DNA of 64,000 nt from Planctomycetota bacterium (GTDB lineage: Bacteria > Planctomycetota > Planctomycetia > Pirellulales > UBA1268), in contig QWOQ01000015.1 of assembly GCA_003669585.1 (NCBI GenBank), positions 248,001 through 312,000 of the forward strand, given 5' to 3'. Positions 7,975-21,845 of the stretch are shown piece by piece. The position numbers were made by a program, and so were the translations under genes. How positions within the stretch are numbered: position 1 is the first letter of the stretch; every line of letters starts with the position of its first letter. The notes beneath the pieces were generated by a model. The model searched no databases. It was not told the origin of the DNA and was given only the letters and a program-made list of their open reading frames with translations.

Positions 7975-8236
7975 TTCACAGTCACTCGGTGTTGGGAGTC
8001 ATTGCAGCCGGAATCTTCCATGCAACCATACACAGAAATTGTGTACTGACTCAATCTGCGCCAAATTCTATCAACGGTTTCAGGATGGACCGCAGCAGAC
8101 AGATGAATTGTGAGCGAGGATTATCGAGAGTGTTCACCGCCGTACAGATTGTGTTTGTGTCGAAAGAATCTTTCTCAGAGGATTGAGTCAGATTGTGGAA
8201 GGACGTGCGATGTACGTCGTAGGGTAAAAGACTCGT

Positions 8237-8940
8237 ATGACCATAGTTCGTGATGCATCGACTGAACGCAACGAGCCTCTTTCGCGACCAGTGCAGCCTT
8301 CAGAAATGGTCAGATCTGTCGTGTCGCTTTTTTTGGCAGTTTATTTTTTTGGCATGGTTCTTTGTATCGCGGGAAATTCATCGAGTGGCTCTTCGGTGCT
8401 TGTACGAACCATCAAAACAAAACTCTTTTCACCCTGGCTCTATCCACTGTGGTTGGATTTAGGGTTTGACTATCACCTGACATACGGCAGCGTTGGCGAT
8501 GCCGACTTTTCCATCAGCGCAACAACCATCCAAAATGGCGAAGTGCAGACTCTGGAATATCCCTCTGCGGACATGGGATCGCTGCGAGCTGCCAGATGGC
8601 GGCGCATGGCCAAATGGATGGCAACGAGCATTGAAGATCCAAACCGAGAGAGTGCGCTTCCTTCTTCGATTGGTTCCGGAATGCTCAAACAGCGTGGAGT
8701 TGATGAGGTATCGATTGCGGTGATTCGCAACGAACTTTTCGAGCCAACAGATTCCCGTGTCACAAATCGAAAAAATATCATTTCACGAGATGACATACAC
8801 GTTGAAACTGTCTATTCGGCTCGCATGCGTCTGGTTTCTGGTGAACCACAACTGATTAAAAATGAAGTGCGTCGCGACGTGGCGCCGCTGGTAAACCCTG
8901 CGAAAACGAATGCATCGGAATCACCACGCGAGGTGAAACC

Positions 8941-8944
<4 letters not shown>
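8237..8944 (+). CDS. Hypothetical membrane-anchored protein, overlapping the downstream HTTM gene
   Basis: 235-aa ORF with one N-terminal TM segment (VSLFLAVYFFGMVLCIAG). 4-nt overlap with the next gene. Confidence 0.65.
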
Positions 8945-12243
<3,299 letters not shown>

Positions 12244-12399
12244 GCGCTACTCGATTTTTGTGAAGGAGGAGAACTCGATACGAGGTCTTTGGAAACATAT
12301 TGAAATGAAGACGATTTCCACGTGAATCCATAAGTATAGCCAACGGAGGGCGGGGCAATGGCTGGCCCGTACCGCGATCAGAAAAACGCCTGCGGGTGT

Positions 12400-13437
12400 T
12401 TAAGCAGCATGGCTCTGCGAGGAAATCTGTTCGACGGCCGCTACAACAGAGTCGACAGAAATTCCAAGGATTGATCGCATACAGGTCTTGCGGTCGTGCC
12501 AAGCAGGTTGTGTTTCGGGAAGAGCTTCAATCGAAATATGCCCGACACCCCACGGACCGTTGCGTGTGGCGGGAAGCGGTCCAAAAAGTCCTACGCATGG
12601 TGTGCCAATTGCAGCAGCGAGATGGAGAGGGCCAGTGTCACTGGAAATAAATACCACAGCACGGCGAGCAAGTGAACCGAGTTCGCGAAGGCTTGTGCGA
12701 GGCGCCTTGATCGTCGCAGCAGGAGCCGCTGCACAGATGATCTCGGCCATAGCTTCTTCTTTATTTCCTCCCCACACGACCACCGAACGAATTCCAGAAG
12801 AGTGAAAAAGTCTTTTGGCGACTGTTGCAAAACGTTCCGCCGGCCAGATTTTTGAAGGCCAACCCGCTCCTGGATTCATCACCGCAAATCGAGATCCATG
12901 ACGTTGTTCCCTGATCCATGCATCAATGTGATTTTGTTCTGCGTGCCACAGCGGCATCGTACTGCCACCGGCTACCGCTTCGATTCCGATCGCACGCAGA
13001 AGCTCGCAGTTGCGCTCGACTACGTGCACGCTTGTGGAAGTCACATGATGTGTATGCAACAAGCGAGATCCCTCTCGCGATTGGGACGCACCGAATCCGA
13101 CTCGCACAGGAGCCCCAGAAAGCCACCCAGCAACAGCGCTCTTGAAAAGAGATTGCACATCAAACACGAGATCGGGAGAAAATGCGCGCAACTCCCGACG
13201 CAGCCGAAGAATTGTGGAAGGGCTTTTCAGCCAGCCTCGCGGTGCGGTCATCACGGTGTCAACTGCCGGATGGTCTGCCAGTACTTCTCCAAAACGGCCT
13301 TCCACGACCCAGCCAATGTGTGCTTGTGGCATTGATGCACGCAGCGCGACTGCCATGGGAACTGCGTGGAGCACATCACCGAGCGCTGAAAGCCTCACGA
13401 TGACAATGCGCCGGATGTTTCGAAAATGTTCATTCAT
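12400..13437 (-). CDS. Glycosyltransferase family 9 (heptosyltransferase-like)
   Basis: RRIVIVRLSALGDVLHAVPMAVALR...HIGWVVEGRF...NPGAGWPSKIWPAERFATVAKRL...SSDTGPLHLAAAIGTPCVGLFGP. Confidence 0.92.
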   Translation of the reverse strand: MNEHFRNIRRIVIVRLSALGDVLHAVPMAVALRASMPQAHIGWVVEGRFGEVLADHPAVDTVMTAPRGWLKSPSTILRLRRELRAFSPDLVFDVQSLFKSAVAGWLSGAPVRVGFGASQSREGSRLLHTHHVTSTSVHVVERNCELLRAIGIEAVAGGSTMPLWHAEQNHIDAWIREQRHGSRFAVMNPGAGWPSKIWPAERFATVAKRLFHSSGIRSVVVWGGNKEEAMAEIICAAAPAATIKAPRTSLRELGSLARRAVVFISSDTGPLHLAAAIGTPCVGLFGPLPATRNGPWGVGHISIEALPETQPAWHDRKTCMRSILGISVDSVVAAVEQISSQSHAA

Positions 13438-13599
13438 AGCGAAATTCTGCAGAAATGCCGAGAAGTGTTGCAGCCTCGTTGTGCCAAGCGTGGCGTACGC
13501 ATGGAGATGCGACAAGATCACTTTTCAGTGACATGGTGAGCGCCTTTGCAAAACGATTATGAACCGCGAGATGGTTGCTGATCGTCGGAAAATAACAAT

Positions 13600-14700
13600 C
13601 TACAGAACGTCACTGCTAAACTCGGAATCAGGATCGAGCCCCGCGAGTTCACACATGGCCGCTGCAGAGACCGACGGAGGACAACTCCAGACAAGAAAAA
13701 AAAGCGATTCACATACGCGATCAGCGGCGGGGTGTCCTTCGATAAACCCGGTTCCCTTCGTTGCCGTCAGGAAGGCTTGGCCGACTCGCACGACAAGATT
13801 ATTAGCCCGCAGACGGAGTCGATTCCTTTGCATGGGTTCAATGTCACGGGTGATCGAATCAAAAAGTTCGTCTCGTACGCTTCTGCATTCACTCTGAAAC
13901 TCATCAACTACTAAACGCAGCGATGGTCTTGCAGCGGCTTCCTTCTCGATGAGATCGACGCTCCCGCATGCCGCGCCAAGAGCCAGCGCACTCGTAGCAA
14001 GGCCCCCGGTACGAACTGTTGATGAACTTTTCTGATCGATCGGCTCACCCGGATCGACGCGATCGAAATGAACTGCCGAAGTTCGACTTCCAGAAAGTGC
14101 AAGAAGTTTCATCGGGGGTTCGATACAAAGACCGCGAGTCTGAAGCGGTACGCAAAAAAATTTTGTTTCACCAGAATTCGTTACTGCCGCTGTGATGAGC
14201 AGGTCGCTTGAATCGCCACCGGTGACCCACGGGCATAGTCCGGTAAGACTCCACTGAGTTTCATGCTGCGTCGCAAGAAGTGCCGGTGCAGAAAGGTGTC
14301 TTCGGCTCGTGGAGATTTGAGAGATGCCAACGGTTGCTCGAATTCGCCCGCTGGCAAGATCCGCGAGAAGTGTGGTTCGCGATGGGTCATGAGAAGTATC
14401 AATGATTCTGACTGCCGCTGCCCACTGCGAAAGAGCCAATGCTGATGTGAGGCAACGCCTTGCAATTGCAAGAAATAGTTCAATGAGTACTCGTTCACTT
14501 GCTCCAGTTCCACCGCAGTCCTTTGGTATAAATGCTGCCAGAATTCCTGTTCGCGCAAAGAGATGAAACACACCGCTTTTCCACGGGCCTGCGTGTCGGG
14601 TATTTTCAGCATGCGTGGCGATCTCGTCGCCGAGCGAAAGTAGAACCGCCGGATCGGTGAGGTCCTGAAAAAGAACCATGTGCGTTGTATGAGGAAGCAT
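13600..14700 (-). CDS. Acyl-CoA dehydrogenase family protein
   Basis: FARTGILAAFIPKDCGGTGASERVLIE...RIRATVGISQIS...LTGLCPWVTGGDSSDLLITAA. Confidence 0.75.
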   Translation of the reverse strand: MLPHTTHMVLFQDLTDPAVLLSLGDEIATHAENTRHAGPWKSGVFHLFARTGILAAFIPKDCGGTGASERVLIELFLAIARRCLTSALALSQWAAAVRIIDTSHDPSRTTLLADLASGRIRATVGISQISTSRRHLSAPALLATQHETQWSLTGLCPWVTGGDSSDLLITAAVTNSGETKFFCVPLQTRGLCIEPPMKLLALSGSRTSAVHFDRVDPGEPIDQKSSSTVRTGGLATSALALGAACGSVDLIEKEAAARPSLRLVVDEFQSECRSVRDELFDSITRDIEPMQRNRLRLRANNLVVRVGQAFLTATKGTGFIEGHPAADRVCESLFFLVWSCPPSVSAAAMCELAGLDPDSEFSSDVL

Positions 14701-14916
14701 CGAGTTCCTGTGGGAATAAAGGAGAAAGTGGAAAGTCAGAATGAAAAATAGTCCTACCGGACTATTACGGAACCCGTGCAAAGATCCAATGAACCATACT
14801 GCTGGTCGAAGAATTGAAACAGAAGGGCTATACTTCTGCGGCACCCTTGGAAAGTTGTATTGAATCGGGAGGCGGACCGATCAAGTGCTCTGAAAAAACC
14901 CTATGGAATCGACAGC

Positions 14917-17115
14917 ATGAGTCAGACAGATATCGCCAGCCCGTTCTCCAGTTCAGGTCCGCGTCTGATGGAGCTTTCTCCTCAGAACCTGTACGACAAA
15001 TGCGTCGCCCTTGCTCGCAACCTCTGGTGGAGTTGGCATCCAGAGGTGATCAACCTCTTTCGTGAACTCGATCCCATTCGTTGGCGACAACTTGATCACA
15101 ATCCAATCGCGCTGCTGGCTGAGTTTACGCCAGAAAGATTGGAAGCACGGGCCGCGGAGCTTGTGCTCTACAGTCGAATTAATCAGGCATATCGCCTTCT
15201 CAAGGAATACCTGGCGCATCAAGCAACCTGGAGTAAGGTGCATGCCGGGGTGCTTGGATCGAACCCTGTGGTTTATTTTTCAGCAGAGTTTGGCATCCAT
15301 GAATCGGTGCCAATTTATTCAGGTGGTCTGGGGGTTCTCTCCGGTGATCACATCAAGAGCGCCAGCGGCCTTGGAATTCCGCTCATGGCGGTTGGGCTCT
15401 TCTATAAACAGGGCTACTTCAAACAGCAGCTCGACATCGACGGATACCAGCACGAGGAATATATCCTTTCGCGAGTTGAGAATCTTCCAATTGAATCAGC
15501 TGTCGGTGCTGATGGAAAAGAAATCATCGTGCGGATTGAAACGCGGACCGGCGCGCTGTTGGCCAAGGTATGGAAGATGATGGTTGGAAGAATCAATCTT
15601 TCTCTCCTCGACTGCGACGTTGATGGAAATAGTCCCGAGGATCGCGAACTCACAAGCCGCCTCTACGGTGGTGACACTCGAGTGCGAATCCGTCAGGAAT
15701 TGGTGCTCGGTGTTGGTGGAGTCAAGGCGATCCGTGCGATGGGGATTCATCCTGGCGTGTACCATCTCAACGAAGGCCACTCAAGCTTTGCGGCGCTCGA
15801 AGCAGTGAGAGGTCGAATGGATGAAGATGGTCTCCCGTTTGATGATGCCGTTCGAGAGGTCGCAAGGCAGTCTGTTTTCACAACCCATACGCCTGTTCCA
15901 GCAGGTCACGATCGATTCGATAGCGCTTTGATCGAAGAGCATCTAGGGCCTCTGCGAGACAGCTTGGGAATATCACACGATCAACTGATGGGGCTTGGGC
16001 GAGTGGAGCCGCACAACCATGGTGAACCATTTTGTATGACAGTCTTGGGCCTCAAGCTGTCCAGACGCGCCAACGCCGTGAGCGCGTTGCACGGGCACGT
16101 CAGCCGCCGAATGTGGAAAAATCTCTGGTCGTGGAAGGTCGAAGAGGATGTGCCAATCGGCCACATCACCAATGGCGTGCATGTACCGAGTTGGTTGGCC
16201 TGGCAAATGCAACAACTGTACGATCGTATCTTTCCAGATAAGTGGTTTAGTCGAATGGGGGAGCCTGAAATTTGGCAGAAGATTTACGAGGTTGATCCAG
16301 GAGAACTCTGGGAAACACACTACGCGCTCAAAAATCTCCTGCTGCAATTTGTACGCAGACGGACAAGCCGACAGTGCCGTCGTCGAGGAGAGAGTGACGC
16401 GGCTGTCGATATGGCCCGTAACGTTCTCGACCCAAATATTTTGACCATTGGGTTTGCCCGTCGATTTGCTACGTACAAGCGGGCTGATTTGCTTCTCTCG
16501 GATCTCGACCGTCTCTTGGCAATGATTGGCGACCCAGACCGTCCGATTCAAATTATTTTTGCCGGAAAAGCTCATCCAGCTGACGATCCAGGCAAAGGAC
16601 TCATTCGCAAGATTGCCAATCTCCGGCACGACGAACGACTTGCAGGTCGAATTGTCTTTGTTGAGGATTACGACATCAATGTCTGTCGCCATCTGATTCA
16701 GGGAGTCGATGTCTGGCTCAACAACCCACGTCGTCCACTTGAGGCATCCGGCACAAGCGGTCAAAAAGTAGTTCTCAATGGCGGCTTGAACTGCTCAATT
16801 CTCGACGGATGGTGGGCAGAAGCCTACGACGGCCAAAACGGATTTGCCATTGGGAGCGGACAGTCGCATTCCAACGATGACATCACCAACGCGCGCGATG
16901 CGGAGTCGCTTTACCGAGTCTTGGAGGAAGAGGTAGTGCCGCTGTTTTACGACCGAGACTCCGATGGGTTGCCGCACCAGTGGATTCGTAGAATGATCAA
17001 CTCGATTGGATCACTTGCGTGGCGGTTTAGCTCTCATCGCATGGTGATGGATTACGCACGAAACTGTTATGTTCCAGCGGCAGGCGGAGTTTCGTGTGAC
17101 ATGTCGCACCGATAG
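14917..17115 (+). CDS. Alpha-glucan (glycogen) phosphorylase family, GT35
   Basis: NLWWSWHPEVINLFRELDP...VVYFSAEFGIHESVPIYSGGLGVLSGDHIKSASGLGIP...FARRFATYKRADLLLSDLDRL...EASGTSGQKVVLNGGLNCSILDGWW. Confidence 0.95.
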   Translation: MSQTDIASPFSSSGPRLMELSPQNLYDKCVALARNLWWSWHPEVINLFRELDPIRWRQLDHNPIALLAEFTPERLEARAAELVLYSRINQAYRLLKEYLAHQATWSKVHAGVLGSNPVVYFSAEFGIHESVPIYSGGLGVLSGDHIKSASGLGIPLMAVGLFYKQGYFKQQLDIDGYQHEEYILSRVENLPIESAVGADGKEIIVRIETRTGALLAKVWKMMVGRINLSLLDCDVDGNSPEDRELTSRLYGGDTRVRIRQELVLGVGGVKAIRAMGIHPGVYHLNEGHSSFAALEAVRGRMDEDGLPFDDAVREVARQSVFTTHTPVPAGHDRFDSALIEEHLGPLRDSLGISHDQLMGLGRVEPHNHGEPFCMTVLGLKLSRRANAVSALHGHVSRRMWKNLWSWKVEEDVPIGHITNGVHVPSWLAWQMQQLYDRIFPDKWFSRMGEPEIWQKIYEVDPGELWETHYALKNLLLQFVRRRTSRQCRRRGESDAAVDMARNVLDPNILTIGFARRFATYKRADLLLSDLDRLLAMIGDPDRPIQIIFAGKAHPADDPGKGLIRKIANLRHDERLAGRIVFVEDYDINVCRHLIQGVDVWLNNPRRPLEASGTSGQKVVLNGGLNCSILDGWWAEAYDGQNGFAIGSGQSHSNDDITNARDAESLYRVLEEEVVPLFYDRDSDGLPHQWIRRMINSIGSLAWRFSSHRMVMDYARNCYVPAAGGVSCDMSHR

Positions 17116-17166
17116 CGAATCGGTACTCCTCGAATTGAGTTTGTGGAAGAGTTGAACAAGCGACCC

Positions 17167-19326
17167 TTAGTTCGCAGAGCGTTCCTGAGACTGCGCAAAG
17201 TCAATTTCATTCTGCCATTTGATCACGGCAAGTTCAGCGTTGGAAATCTTTTTTCGTAGCATCACAACAGCTTCTTCATGCATCGTGGCTTCACGAATAG
17301 TTTCGTCTCGATAAATTGAATCCGCGGTGAGTTTAGATTGTATTTCTTCGAGCATTGCTTCAAGGATCACTTTTTCCGAGGAGTCAGCAACGATCTGCTT
17401 CGTCAGTTGATCGATCAACTCTTTCGCCGAGCCAATCGATTTCTGGACGGTTTCATGAGCCTCTTTGGCTTGGCGAGAGTTTTTCTCTGCCACGATGACT
17501 TGCTCGACGACAGCCGCGTCATCCGGCGTGGCTTTGGCTGCAACGCGGCAGGCCTCGAGAGCAGACTCCGCTTTTTTGATCGAGCCTTTTAAATCGCCCA
17601 GTGACTCGCGTGTCATCTTGAGGTCGTCGGAGAGTTTCTTCTTTTCCGCATTCGACGTGTCGATTGTACTTAAAAGCATAGTTCGCTTGGATGAAAGTTC
17701 CTTAAAAATCTGTGTTCCTGTTTGAACACTATGAATGGCAGTTGTGCGGGCGATATCCGCAACTGTAAAGGCATTGTCAGCAGGAATAATTGCCTTGGAA
17801 TGTTCGAGTACGTCATGTCGGGCCAGGAGCAATCTTTTCTCGAGGCGAACAGGATTGGAATCGATTGAACCGATCCTTTTTCCATTGGAAATATCATGAA
17901 CCACCACCGCGCCGGTCCAGTCGCTCGCCAACACCTTCGTTGAATCACTGCTTACAGAAACTCGTATACCAATGTCGGCCAGTTTTTCAAAATCGCGTTC
18001 AAGAACGCCATCTGGTTTCCAGAGTTTAAATTTGTTGTCCCTGCCGCAAGTGATAAGCCTTCCGTCTCCCAGCCACACGACGCCAAGTGCACCTCCGGAA
18101 TGTGCGTTCCATGATTTATTTTGGGATCCGCCGTCTGCATCCCAGAGCCGACATGTGCCATCTTCGGAAACGCTTGCGAGCACCGCTCCATCCGGGCGCC
18201 ATGCAACACCGGTAATTGATCCGGTATGTCCACGGAGCAGAGCGTATTCTCGAGCCCCGGACGATTCCCAGAGAAATAAATTTCCTGCTCTGTCACCAGT
18301 GGCAAGCAGCACACTGTCCGGAGAGAACTCCAGTGTGGTCACCCAATCGGTATGTTTTTTAATTTCGCTTTCAGTCGAACCATTCACTGTCTGAAGGAGA
18401 CGAACTACTCGCGAAGGACCGCCAATGGCCACCAATCTTTGATCCCCAGAGAGATCGGCAACAAGCACTTCGTCAAATTCATCGCCAAGCTCAGCCACAC
18501 GAATTCCACTTGAGATATCCCACGCCACGACCCGACCACTGCGTGCCGGTCTTCCTCCGCCAGCAATCAACAGCTTTGCATTTCGCGAAAATCGCAGGGA
18601 GTTTACGTCACCCTCCGGAAACGGAAGCACACCAATTAATTCGAGTGTTTCAGTGGAGTAAAGAAGAACCTGCTCTCGTCCCCCAATCGCCACGAGAGGA
18701 CCATGAGGAGATGATGCCATTGCAGTCACCGACGTACCACGAAGTCCCTCAACAACAACTTCAAGCGAGAGCCTCGGTGGCATGATCGGCGGACCTTCAA
18801 GGGAAATGAGAGTCCCAGGAGCCATTGTAAAGTCAGAAGTTTTTTGTGCGGAAGCAATCGGCGCTGAGCCACTTCGTTCAAGGGCTCCAGCAGAAATCCA
18901 CGCCTTGATAACAGAGAGCATCTCATCTGAAATCTTTTCTGATTCCGGGGGCATGCTCGGCTCGGAAGCATGGCTGACAAGTTGCCACAAATAACTGCCT
19001 TCGGCATCGCCGGGCAGTATGACTTTTCCAGAACTACCCCCAGCCAGGGTCTGCAAAAAACTGGATAGATCGAGTCCGCCACTTGTCTTGTCGGGGTTAT
19101 GGCAGGAACAGCACTTTTCTCGAAAGAGTGGGAGGATATTTTGTTCATAGGTCACAGGCATGTCGGCAGACATCGCGACCATTCCTCGCATCACAAACAG
19201 CGACGGAAGAATCGTAGGTAAAGCGCATAACTGCAAAAGAAGCACCATGCGTGAGACAACGTTCATGAAATTCTCGGGATCAAAATAAAAAATAGAAACA
19301 AATGAAGGAGTGTTCTTTTCTCGCAC
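17167..19326 (-). CDS. Planctomycete cytochrome c-like (PSCyt1) + WD40 + coiled-coil protein
   Basis: ILPLFREKCCSCHNPDKTSGGLDLSSF haem-type CxxCH, several WD40 repeats (GHTGSITGVAWRPDGAVLASVSEDGTCRLWD), and a C-terminal coiled coil. Confidence 0.88.
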   Translation of the reverse strand: MREKNTPSFVSIFYFDPENFMNVVSRMVLLLQLCALPTILPSLFVMRGMVAMSADMPVTYEQNILPLFREKCCSCHNPDKTSGGLDLSSFLQTLAGGSSGKVILPGDAEGSYLWQLVSHASEPSMPPESEKISDEMLSVIKAWISAGALERSGSAPIASAQKTSDFTMAPGTLISLEGPPIMPPRLSLEVVVEGLRGTSVTAMASSPHGPLVAIGGREQVLLYSTETLELIGVLPFPEGDVNSLRFSRNAKLLIAGGGRPARSGRVVAWDISSGIRVAELGDEFDEVLVADLSGDQRLVAIGGPSRVVRLLQTVNGSTESEIKKHTDWVTTLEFSPDSVLLATGDRAGNLFLWESSGAREYALLRGHTGSITGVAWRPDGAVLASVSEDGTCRLWDADGGSQNKSWNAHSGGALGVVWLGDGRLITCGRDNKFKLWKPDGVLERDFEKLADIGIRVSVSSDSTKVLASDWTGAVVVHDISNGKRIGSIDSNPVRLEKRLLLARHDVLEHSKAIIPADNAFTVADIARTTAIHSVQTGTQIFKELSSKRTMLLSTIDTSNAEKKKLSDDLKMTRESLGDLKGSIKKAESALEACRVAAKATPDDAAVVEQVIVAEKNSRQAKEAHETVQKSIGSAKELIDQLTKQIVADSSEKVILEAMLEEIQSKLTADSIYRDETIREATMHEEAVVMLRKKISNAELAVIKWQNEIDFAQSQERSAN

Positions 19327-19349
19327 GCTATGTCTGGTGGTCGAGTCGT

Positions 19350-21845
19350 CTAGTGATTAAAAATAAATTCAGGCGAATTAATCAACGCCCAAAATACATC
19401 TTCAAGCGCCTGCCGCCGATCGGGAGCAGATTCAACAATGGCCAGTGTGTCAGTGAGTTCGTTTTCATCTGGGCTTCGACAGAAGCAGCGAATGAAGAGT
19501 TCTTTGATGATATCCGGATTGTTTTGCTTTTCTTGCATTCGCTGCTCAATCAATTTCCCTTGGGTGATGCGATCGTGGACTGCGTCACCGTTGAGTAAAT
19601 GAAGAGCTTGCGAAAGGCTCGGTTCCATGCTCACCGCACACGAGCAAACATCATCTCGCGTAGCGCGACCAAACGTAGTCAGAAAATAGTTGGTGGTCTT
19701 TCCATCAGCCACCTGCACAGCATGTGCCCCGAGCGGCAATCCCGGGAATTTGTTTTTTGTCTGAGTAACTGAGGAAACGACGTCGAGCAAGACTTCTGCT
19801 CGAACACGACGAATCAAAGCATGCGAAAAATGAGTTGTGTCGAGATGATTCGATTCATTTGAAACACTCGATCGCTGGTACGTCTTTGAATTGCAGATGT
19901 CCCGCACAAGTGTCCGAAAATCCCAGCCAGAATCGCTCAGGCGTTTTCCGAGTCCTTCGAGCAGTAGATCGTTTGAGGGTGGATTACTCACGCGAGCATC
20001 ATCGGGTTCATGAACAATTCCACGTCCCAAAAAATGCGTCCACGTGAGGTTCGCAATGTGCTTGGAAAAAAACGGGTTGTCAGGCGATGTAATCCATTTT
20101 GCAAGGGACTCGCGGCGGTCTCGATCAGAAACCTTTGGAGTTTCTGCGCCCAGAAATTTTGGAGCTACGTTTGCATTTCCGATTGGGTGTTTTACTTCGC
20201 CCGATCCGGAGTCAAAAACAATCGACTCTCGGGGGTCAGCGGCACGCTTACGGCCAATCTGCGGAAAGAAGGCTGCAAATCCGTAGTAATCATCCATGGT
20301 CCATCGGTCAAAGGGATGGTTGTGGCACTGCGCACATTGGATGCGCATTCCAAGAAATGCTTGGGCAACGTTTTCAGAAAGCTTGAGTGTGTTGCGTTCA
20401 AGTTGAAAATAATTTGTTGGAGGATTTTCAAACGTGCCGCCAGAAGCGACAAGAAGCTCCCGCACCATCGTGTCAAGCGGTTCATTGGCAGCGATGCGGC
20501 GATCGAGCCACTGGTGGTAAAGGATTGCCCCCTTTGGACTCACTTGATTGTTGCTGGACCGAATCTGAAGAATTTCCGCCCACTTCATCACCCAAATCTC
20601 AACAAATTCCTTGCTGGTCATTAACTCATCGATCAGCACGGATCGTTTATTTTCGGAAGCATCTTCCAGAAATTGGTCGCGTTGTTCGAGGGTAGGAACC
20701 ATTCCAACCAGATCGATGGTTGCACGTCGCAAAAAGGTTTCATCGTCACAAACGCTCGACGGATGGATACGAAGTTTCTTCAATTTTGTGTCAACAAGGT
20801 CATCGATCCATGTATTTCCAATCGCCTCTGAAAATGAAAAAGAAAGATCCTTTGGAATGATTACCAACGGCATGCCAACGGTAATCGTTTGATAGCGCGC
20901 CATAATAAATGCTTCGCCACGATTGTTTGTCGTCACGATACCATTCGGAGAAACCTTCGCCGAGGAGTCGTTGTTGGATCCGTACCAGCACAGATCTGTG
21001 ACATCCCGATCTGTGCCATCTGCAAACCTGGCCACCGCCACCAATCGTTGCCGGGTTCCAGAGTCGTCCAGAATCGCTTCGGGTGGATAGAGATCAAGCC
21101 CGACAAGTTGCGGAATAACTGCGGAGTCGTCGGGAGCACCTTCTGAAATCCAACGCACGAGTGTTGCTGCGAGAGCACTCTCCAAGGCAAATCTTTTTCC
21201 GCCAGTGTGCGGAACACCACCAACAGCTTTTTGTACGAGAAGCCCGCCAATCGGATCGCCCAGGTCGATGCGTCGACCTGGAAATTCGCGAGTGATGCGT
21301 TGATAGTCTCCTGCAGGATCAAACCCAAAAAGTGACAGGCGGAAACCATCTTTACCGCGTGCTGCGCCGTGACAACTTCCTGTATTACAACCGCCTCTTG
21401 CAAAAACAGGCATTACGTCGGTACGAAAAGAAATTGGAGGTTCAAGGGTTGCTCCGGAAATCGTAACCGGAATATCTGCGCAGTGGCCAGCATAGGTGAT
21501 CGTGAGCATGCATGATCCATCGGCAATTGGCGTGAACATACCGTTGTGAAAAGTTGCGATCGCTGGATTCGTAAGCGACATCGTGGAGGTTTCTGTGACA
21601 TCGAGTGTTCGGCCATCTGGTCGATGCGCAATCACAACAATGCTCTGCTGATCCCGCATAAAGTCGAGCTGTATCTGCGAAGGAAAAACCTCGATGCGTT
21701 CAAATGCCTGTTCCTCGGCATAGGCCGTAAACCCAGCGAGCCACGCAATCACAGGAATGCCCTGCAAAAACAACTGCCGCCAACCATGCATGCAATGTTT
21801 CCACGGACCGTTGAGCCGTACAGAAGCACTGTTGTGAAATATCAT
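19350..21845 (-). CDS. DUF1549/DUF1553 (PSCyt2/PSD1) domain protein
   Basis: RGGCNTGSCHGAARGKDGFRLSLFGFDP...IQCAQCHNHPFDRWTMDDYYGFAAFF...PDDARVSNPPSN. Confidence 0.92.
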   Translation of the reverse strand: MIFHNSASVRLNGPWKHCMHGWRQLFLQGIPVIAWLAGFTAYAEEQAFERIEVFPSQIQLDFMRDQQSIVVIAHRPDGRTLDVTETSTMSLTNPAIATFHNGMFTPIADGSCMLTITYAGHCADIPVTISGATLEPPISFRTDVMPVFARGGCNTGSCHGAARGKDGFRLSLFGFDPAGDYQRITREFPGRRIDLGDPIGGLLVQKAVGGVPHTGGKRFALESALAATLVRWISEGAPDDSAVIPQLVGLDLYPPEAILDDSGTRQRLVAVARFADGTDRDVTDLCWYGSNNDSSAKVSPNGIVTTNNRGEAFIMARYQTITVGMPLVIIPKDLSFSFSEAIGNTWIDDLVDTKLKKLRIHPSSVCDDETFLRRATIDLVGMVPTLEQRDQFLEDASENKRSVLIDELMTSKEFVEIWVMKWAEILQIRSSNNQVSPKGAILYHQWLDRRIAANEPLDTMVRELLVASGGTFENPPTNYFQLERNTLKLSENVAQAFLGMRIQCAQCHNHPFDRWTMDDYYGFAAFFPQIGRKRAADPRESIVFDSGSGEVKHPIGNANVAPKFLGAETPKVSDRDRRESLAKWITSPDNPFFSKHIANLTWTHFLGRGIVHEPDDARVSNPPSNDLLLEGLGKRLSDSGWDFRTLVRDICNSKTYQRSSVSNESNHLDTTHFSHALIRRVRAEVLLDVVSSVTQTKNKFPGLPLGAHAVQVADGKTTNYFLTTFGRATRDDVCSCAVSMEPSLSQALHLLNGDAVHDRITQGKLIEQRMQEKQNNPDIIKELFIRCFCRSPDENELTDTLAIVESAPDRRQALEDVFWALINSPEFIFNH

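Noticed and set aside
15973-16764. Minus-strand 263-aa ORF inside the glucan phosphorylase gene
   Set aside because: Antisense shadow ORF of a well-supported conserved gene.
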